Position numbers and translations under genes: made by a program. The notes under the pieces were generated by a model that made no database searches, was not told where the DNA came from, and saw only the letters and a list, made by a program, of their open reading frames with translations. 28,411 bases of DNA from contig DNFT01000074.1 of assembly GCA_003486385.1 (NCBI GenBank), positions 4,757-33,167 of the forward strand, in the 5' to 3' direction. Within the stretch, counting starts at the first letter, position 1. The number at the start of each line of letters is the position of its first letter. Of this stretch, positions 24,684-28,411 are shown piece after piece. This DNA comes from Eubacterium sp. Its GTDB lineage: Bacteria; Bacillota; Clostridia; Lachnospirales; Lachnospiraceae.

Positions 24684-25904
24684 ATGGGTATTTATGAGGA
24701 GCTTAAGGCAAGAGGCCTTATTGCACAGGTGACAAATGAAGAGGAAATCAGCAAGATGATTAACGAGGGAAAGGCTACATTCTATATCGGATTTGACTGT
24801 ACAGCCGATTCCCTTACAGCGGGACATTTCATGGCGCTCACACTTATGAAGCGCCTGCAGATGGCAGGCAACAAGCCAATTGCACTGATTGGCGGCGGTA
24901 CAACCATGATCGGGGATCCTTCGGGAAGAACCGATATGCGTAAGATGCTCACAAAGGAAGATATTGAGCACAACGCAGAATGTTTCAAGAGACAGATGGA
25001 GAGATTCATTGATTTTGGCGAGGGAAAGGCTCTCATGGTCAACAACGCGGACTGGCTTTTAAATCTCAACTATGTTGAGCTGCTGCGTGAGGTCGGTGCC
25101 TGCTTCAGCGTTAACAACATGCTTCGTGCTGAGTGCTACAAGCAGAGAATGGAGAAGGGGCTTTCATTCTTAGAGTTCAACTACATGATCATGCAGAGCT
25201 ACGACTTCTATATGTTATTCCAGAAGTACGGCTGTAATATGGAGTTCGGCGGCGATGACCAGTGGAGCAACATGCTTGGAGGAACAGAGCTTATCCGCCG
25301 TAAGCTTGGCAAGGATGCCCATGCCATGACAATCACGCTTCTGACCGATTCAAACGGAAAGAAGATGGGAAAGACCGCAGGAAATGCAGTATGGCTTGAC
25401 CCTAAAAAGACTTCACCTTACGAGTTCTTCCAGTACTGGAGGAATGTCGATGACGCCGATGTAATGAAGTGCATCAAGATGCTCACCTTCATCCCTCTTG
25501 ATGAGATTGAGAAGATGGAAAGCTGGGAGGGCAGCCAGTTAAATGAGGCTAAGATGATTCTTGCTTACGAGCTCACCAAGCTTGTTCATGGTGAGGAGGA
25601 GGCCAAGAAGGCCAAGGCAGGTGCGCTTGCCATATTCGGCGGCTCAGGAGATTCATCCAACATGCCTACAGTTGAGATTGAGGATGCTGATTTTAAGGAT
25701 GGCTATGTTGATATCCAGACACTTCTTGTAAAGGCAGGTCTCTGCCAGTCACGCGGCGATGCGAGACGTAATGTTGAGCAGGGCGGTGTCACAGCCAATG
25801 ATGAGAAGGCAACACTTGACACCAAGTTCACCAAGGCTGATTTCGGCGACGGAATTGTTATCAGAAGAGGTAAGAAGAACTTTAAGAAGGCAGTGCTTAA
25901 ATAG
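24684..25904 (+). CDS. tyrS: Tyrosyl-tRNA synthetase
   Basis: This 406-aa class I synthetase charges tRNA-Tyr with tyrosine in the cytoplasm. The HIGH-type motif is TAGH (residues 45-48, context FDCTADSLTAGH), the KMSKS-type loop is KMGKT (227-231), and an S4 RNA-binding domain lies at the C-terminus (about 340-402; VKAGLCQSRGDARRNVEQGG). Length is normal for the family. An in-frame ATG lies 12 codons upstream at 24648, but GGAAAGGAC 8 nt before the ATG at 24684 and the conserved MGIYEELKARG N-terminus decide the start. Expression depends on the T-box leader directly upstream. It is not functionally linked to the preceding sugar genes. Confidence 0.97.
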   Translation: MGIYEELKARGLIAQVTNEEEISKMINEGKATFYIGFDCTADSLTAGHFMALTLMKRLQMAGNKPIALIGGGTTMIGDPSGRTDMRKMLTKEDIEHNAECFKRQMERFIDFGEGKALMVNNADWLLNLNYVELLREVGACFSVNNMLRAECYKQRMEKGLSFLEFNYMIMQSYDFYMLFQKYGCNMEFGGDDQWSNMLGGTELIRRKLGKDAHAMTITLLTDSNGKKMGKTAGNAVWLDPKKTSPYEFFQYWRNVDDADVMKCIKMLTFIPLDEIEKMESWEGSQLNEAKMILAYELTKLVHGEEEAKKAKAGALAIFGGSGDSSNMPTVEIEDADFKDGYVDIQTLLVKAGLCQSRGDARRNVEQGGVTANDEKATLDTKFTKADFGDGIVIRRGKKNFKKAVLK

Positions 25905-25975
25905 CGGCTGCGAGCGCTAAAGGGATATTTTATTCTGGCTTTTGCAGACAGGCAATAATGGCTTTTTTGTTATTG

Positions 25976-26018
25976 AAAGTCCACATGCATCATGTATGGG
26001 TGCGTGTGGACTTTTATT
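25976..26018 (+). terminator. Rho-independent terminator of tyrS
   Basis: AAAGTCCACATGCA (25976-25989) pairs with TGCGTGTGGACTTT (26001-26014) with a single G-T wobble. The loop is 11 nt and the tail is TTTTATT. It lies about 70 nt after the tyrS stop, and the flanking A and T runs could let it work in both directions. Confidence 0.85.
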
Positions 26019-26174
26019 ATGCCGTTTAGGCGGCCTCTTCGCAGGTAGAGATTTTTACGGAGAAAATTCTTTCTTGATTTTATACGAAAGACCGCCTGAC
26101 AGTTGTATTGCCATATGAAGGCGGTAAAAACCTTCATAACTTCCAATTTTTCCATTGACAAATATTGAAATGTC

Positions 26175-26228
26175 GGGGTCAAAACATGTGCTATACACTC
26201 GTACATTAAATTAGCATGTTTTGACCTC
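26175..26228. repeat. Perfect 12-bp inverted repeat with 26-nt spacer
   Basis: GGTCAAAACATG (26177-26188) is exactly complementary to CATGTTTTGACC (26215-26226). Including a G-T wobble, the arms extend to 14 bp (26175-26188 and 26215-26228). No T-run follows on either strand. It lies upstream of the PadR promoter. It could be a mobile hairpin element, an operator or a scar; no gene is present. Confidence 0.6.
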
Positions 26229-26273
26229 AACAGTATATTAAATAAAGTTAATTATTATTTTTTAAATAGTATA

Positions 26274-26302
26274 TTGCAATGCAGAATAGCTTGTGATATT
26301 AT
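26274..26302 (+). promoter_or_regulatory. Extended -10 promoter of the PadR-HAAS unit
   Basis: TTGCAA (26274-26279) and TATTAT (26297-26302) are separated by exactly 17 bp, with a TG dinucleotide one base before the -10 (26294-26295). The PadR start lies about 100 bp downstream, leaving a leader of about 95 nt. Confidence 0.65.
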
Positions 26303-26406
26303 ACATATGGTTACAAAATAAATGAGGCGCTGTAAAGCATATTTACGTAATGCGTTGTGTTCGCAGTCGTCTGAATATTTTAATTATTGGTGAAGGGAGT
26401 GTTTAC

Positions 26407-26715
26407 ATGAATACGCAGATGAAGAAGGGCGTTTTGGAGCTGTGTGTTCTCTCTATGTTGAGTAGGGGAGACAGGTATGGGTATGAGCTCACGGAGAGCT
26501 TGTCGGAGGAGATGTCGATAGCACCGGGAACCTTGTACCTCATACTTAAGAGGCTCAAGGATGATGAGTGTGTTGAGACATATCTTGTGGAGTCGGAGTC
26601 GGGGCCGGCGAGGAAGTATTATCACCTTACGGATAAGGGAAATGAGACATTATTGCAGCAGAAGAATGACTGGCAGCAGTTTATAAGAATTGTTGAGAAG
26701 TTTATAGGTGAGTAG
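26407..26715 (+). CDS. PadR-family transcriptional regulator
   Basis: This 102-aa winged-helix protein matches the short PadR class. It begins MNTQMKKGVLELCVLSMLSRGDRYGYELTE, with an APGTLYLILKRLKDDECVE recognition region (about residues 38-57) and the wing GPARKYYHLTDKGNETL. The frame is open to 26350, but GAAGGGAGTG just upstream supports the ATG at 26407. PadR proteins are usually repressors released by small molecules or membrane stress. This one is followed after 18 nt by a HAAS-domain gene, a very common arrangement in Bacillota in which the regulator controls its own operon. The inducer is unknown. Confidence 0.92.
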   Translation: MNTQMKKGVLELCVLSMLSRGDRYGYELTESLSEEMSIAPGTLYLILKRLKDDECVETYLVESESGPARKYYHLTDKGNETLLQQKNDWQQFIRIVEKFIGE

Positions 26716-26733
26716 GAGAGGGAGGATAAAATT

Positions 26734-28380
26734 ATGACAAGAGCAGAATATATGGAGGAGCTTGCACAGGCGCTTAAGGCGTATGACGAGGATTTTGCAT
26801 TGGATATTATCGGGGATTACAGGAGACATTTCGATGAGGCGGCTGCGGACGGAAGAAGTGAGGAGTCCGTATGTGAGGAATTAGGAAGCGTTGAGGATTT
26901 TATAAGGGATATACCCGAGGAGTTTAAAAAGAACAGTGATGAAAAAGCATCCGGGAGAACGGATTCATCAAGTGAAACCTCAGATTATAAGGATGATTTT
27001 GGCAAGCTTGCGGGTGACCTTGGCAAGCTGGTAAATGAGGCGGGTAAGATGGCAGGAAAGGCAGGAATAGCTGCAGGAAAGGCTGCAATCAAGGCGGCTA
27101 AGAGTGCGGATTCTGCGATAAGCAGGCTCAGTGAGGTCATTTCCGACAAGCTCAGCGAGGTGATGTCTGATATATCGAATGATATGACAGAGAACGCTGC
27201 CGATGATAACACCGCAGATAGCAGCAACGAAGGTGCGGAACATACCTGTGACAGGACTGCACAGTTCGACAATGTCGAAGTCGAAGAGTACGCAGACATT
27301 GATTTTAATAAAGACAATATTAGTAACAATGTCAATAATAATAACAATAGTAATAACAATAGTAATGTCATCAATAGAGACATTAACAATAGCAATACCA
27401 TGAACAGTAATGTGAACGATAGCAACATGAATGCTGGTACAGCCGGAGCCTACGCCGGAAATACAGCCTTGGACATCGTGAATCCGCTTATGGTGTGCAG
27501 CTATACCGGACTCAGAGGGCTTAAGATGAGTGTGGTCGAGCCTAATGTGGAGCTTGTACAGGCGGACACGGCTGCAATCACAATCATTCTTTCAAGACCG
27601 CTTACAAAGAAGGAAAAGATGTATATGAATCCGATTATTTCAGTTGAGGATGGTATACTTAAGGTTAAGCAGGAGAATAAGAACAAAGCTTTTTCATTTA
27701 TTTATAATCCGGTAAATGAACCGCTCACATATTTTGTCACTGTTCCGGCACGGTTTGAGAAGTTGAATGTTTCAACAGTGAGCGGCGGAATATATATACA
27801 GAGTGATATCAGAGCTGAAAGCTGCAGGCTTTCAACGGTGAGCGGTGGCATATATGTAGATGGTGACATCACTGCTGAGAAGTGCAGGCTCTCAACAGTT
27901 AGCGGTTCCATAAAGGTACAGCATGATATACATGCCGATAAGCTGAAGCTTAACACAGTGAGCGGTCAAATCAGGACAGCGGCACAGTTATATGCGAAGG
28001 AGCAGGAGTTCAGCTCTGTGAGCGGAAGCGTGAATGCAGTAGTTGCCGGTGAAAGCTTCAGTGCTGAGACTGTGAGCGGTTCGGTTAATGTAGCTGTGAT
28101 TGGAGCATGTTCAGGTAAGGTGAACACGGTTTCAGGCGGAATAGTGATTAAACTTTTATCCGATATCGGAATCGACATAAAGTGTTCAGGCATGAGTGGC
28201 TCCCTGAAGCTTATGACGGATAAGCATGTTGTATGGGATAACTACGATGAAAAGAATACGATGCGCTTCGGATTTGCCAAGTCCGACAGGCATGCAGTGT
28301 TCGGTGATGGGCAGGCACGGATAACATCAAGCTCCGTGAGCGGTTCGGTCAAGGTATATGATTTTGGAAAAACAGAATAA
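26734..28380 (+). CDS. HAAS (DUF1700) - Asn-rich linker - DUF4097 repeat protein
   Basis: This 548-aa protein begins with a HAAS/DUF1700 domain (about residues 1-70; MTRAEYMEELAQALKAYDED, then YRRHFDEAAADGRSEE). Next come an Ala/Lys-rich helical stretch (about 85-150) and an Asp/Asn-rich low-complexity linker (about 180-240). The C-terminal DUF4097 region (about 255-548) is a beta-solenoid-like series of strand repeats each opening with (S/T)VSG. No signal peptide or membrane segment is visible, unlike many HAAS proteins. In many genomes the HAAS and DUF4097 parts are separate or joined through membrane helices. The GAGGGAGGA site precedes the start by about 8 nt. The function is unknown; a PadR-linked envelope or surface-associated role is the usual guess. 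Confidence 0.85.
   Translation: MTRAEYMEELAQALKAYDEDFALDIIGDYRRHFDEAAADGRSEESVCEELGSVEDFIRDIPEEFKKNSDEKASGRTDSSSETSDYKDDFGKLAGDLGKLVNEAGKMAGKAGIAAGKAAIKAAKSADSAISRLSEVISDKLSEVMSDISNDMTENAADDNTADSSNEGAEHTCDRTAQFDNVEVEEYADIDFNKDNISNNVNNNNNSNNNSNVINRDINNSNTMNSNVNDSNMNAGTAGAYAGNTALDIVNPLMVCSYTGLRGLKMSVVEPNVELVQADTAAITIILSRPLTKKEKMYMNPIISVEDGILKVKQENKNKAFSFIYNPVNEPLTYFVTVPARFEKLNVSTVSGGIYIQSDIRAESCRLSTVSGGIYVDGDITAEKCRLSTVSGSIKVQHDIHADKLKLNTVSGQIRTAAQLYAKEQEFSSVSGSVNAVVAGESFSAETVSGSVNVAVIGACSGKVNTVSGGIVIKLLSDIGIDIKCSGMSGSLKLMTDKHVVWDNYDEKNTMRFGFAKSDRHAVFGDGQARITSSSVSGSVKVYDFGKTE
27307..27432 (+). repeat. AAT/AAC-rich low-complexity tract encoding an Asn-rich linker
   Basis: Runs of AAT, AAC and AGT codons give an Asn/Ser-rich stretch (ISNNVNNNNNSNNNSNVINR and on) of about 40 residues inside the HAAS-DUF4097 gene. 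Since the unit is three bases, slippage would change linker length without breaking the frame. Confidence 0.75.
27772..28011 (+). repeat. 60-bp (20-residue) tandem repeats in the DUF4097 domain
   Basis: Units start at 27772, 27832, 27892 and 27952, each encoding (S/N)TVSG followed by alternating strand residues and a (C/L)(R/K)L-type end. The first two are the most similar (STVSGGIYIQSDIRAESCRL and STVSGGIYVDGDITAEKCRL). More degenerate VSG units of varying length continue to the end of the gene. Confidence 0.8.
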
Positions 28381-28391
28381 GCCTTGGAACA

Positions 28392-28411
28392 GGGACCAGA
28401 CCCCGTGTCCC
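28392..28411. repeat. Start of a repetitive hairpin element at the window edge
   Basis: GGGACCAGACCCCGTGTCCC has complementary ends (GGGAC and GTCCC). Its complement, with GGGACACGGGGTC, resembles intergenic palindromic repeats I recall from clostridial genomes. It begins 11 nt after the last stop codon and is cut by the window edge. It could be a terminator stem or a REP-like repeat. Confidence 0.4.

Larger units (their letters stand above)
25905..26406. other. Spacer between tyrS and the PadR gene with no convincing gene
   Basis: This stretch of about 500 bp holds the tyrS terminator (25976-26018), a long perfect inverted repeat (26177-26226) and the PadR promoter (26274-26302). Open frames here are short, lack ribosome sites and show no recognisable motif. 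A second small inverted repeat, CAATAA/TTATTG, surrounds a T-run near 25953-25975. Confidence 0.6.

Noticed and set aside
24510..24971. 153-aa open frame on the minus strand
   Set aside because: It overlaps the T-box core, the terminator and the start of tyrS, all of which are clear on the plus strand.
25970..26230. 86-aa open frame on the minus strand in the tyrS-padR spacer
   Set aside because: It runs from inside the 12-bp inverted repeat into the terminator stem, lacks a ribosome binding site and has no family-like features.
26985..27428. 147-aa Leu/Ser-rich open frame on the minus strand
   Set aside because: It is the complement of the Ala/Lys- and Asn-rich part of the HAAS-DUF4097 gene. 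Its composition follows from that codon bias and there is no ribosome site.
1..28411. CRISPR arrays, tRNA or rRNA genes, complete insertion sequences
   Set aside because: No regularly spaced repeats, cloverleaf sequences or transposase genes could be seen. The 60-bp repeats at 27772 are protein-coding, and only the right edge hints at a repeat element.

Overview
The window looks like chromosomal DNA of a gut- or rumen-type Lachnospiraceae bacterium (Bacillota). The reasons are AGGAGG-type ribosome binding sites, moderate GC, CUT1 sugar importers encoded without an ATPase, a tyrosine T-box in front of tyrS, a PadR/HAAS/DUF4097 module and a dense set of hemicellulases. The genus cannot be fixed from the sequence alone.

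Positions 1-16200 hold a transport and regulation block. A GH43 gene cut by the left edge (1-1538) is convergent with an AraC-family regulator (1608-2552, minus strand). A 413-bp divergent regulatory region separates the regulator from a long plus-strand run of nine tightly spaced genes (2966-16136). In order these are a 982-aa membrane-anchored solute-binding protein with two carbohydrate-binding-like modules, two CUT1 permeases, a membrane-anchored NHL beta-propeller/TPR protein, a Yip1-like membrane protein, a membrane-anchored DUF5696 protein, two more CUT1 permeases and a solute-binding lipoprotein. This amounts to two importers with three surface or membrane accessory proteins between them, and no ATP-binding subunit.

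Positions 16200-24273 hold a degradation block: a Cys-rich U32-like protein behind its own candidate promoter, a surface lipoprotein joining GH43, a CBM6-like module and an SGNH esterase, a GH3 beta-xylosidase-like enzyme, and a cytoplasmic GH43 with a Big_4-like domain. The likely job of the locus is capture, deacetylation, import and trimming of decorated xylan or arabinoxylan oligosaccharides. Substrate identity is inferred from enzyme families only.

Positions 24274-28411 are unrelated housekeeping and envelope-stress-like genes: a strong promoter, a tyrosine T-box leader and tyrS, a terminator, a 445-bp spacer with a long perfect inverted repeat, then a PadR regulator and a fused HAAS/Asn-rich/DUF4097 protein. 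The last 20 bases look like the edge of a repetitive hairpin element.

The points most worth following are the composite four-permease importer with its NHL, Yip1 and DUF5696 partners; the first GH43, which lacks two of its three catalytic residues; and the U32-like protein with a possible iron-sulfur site inside a xylan locus.
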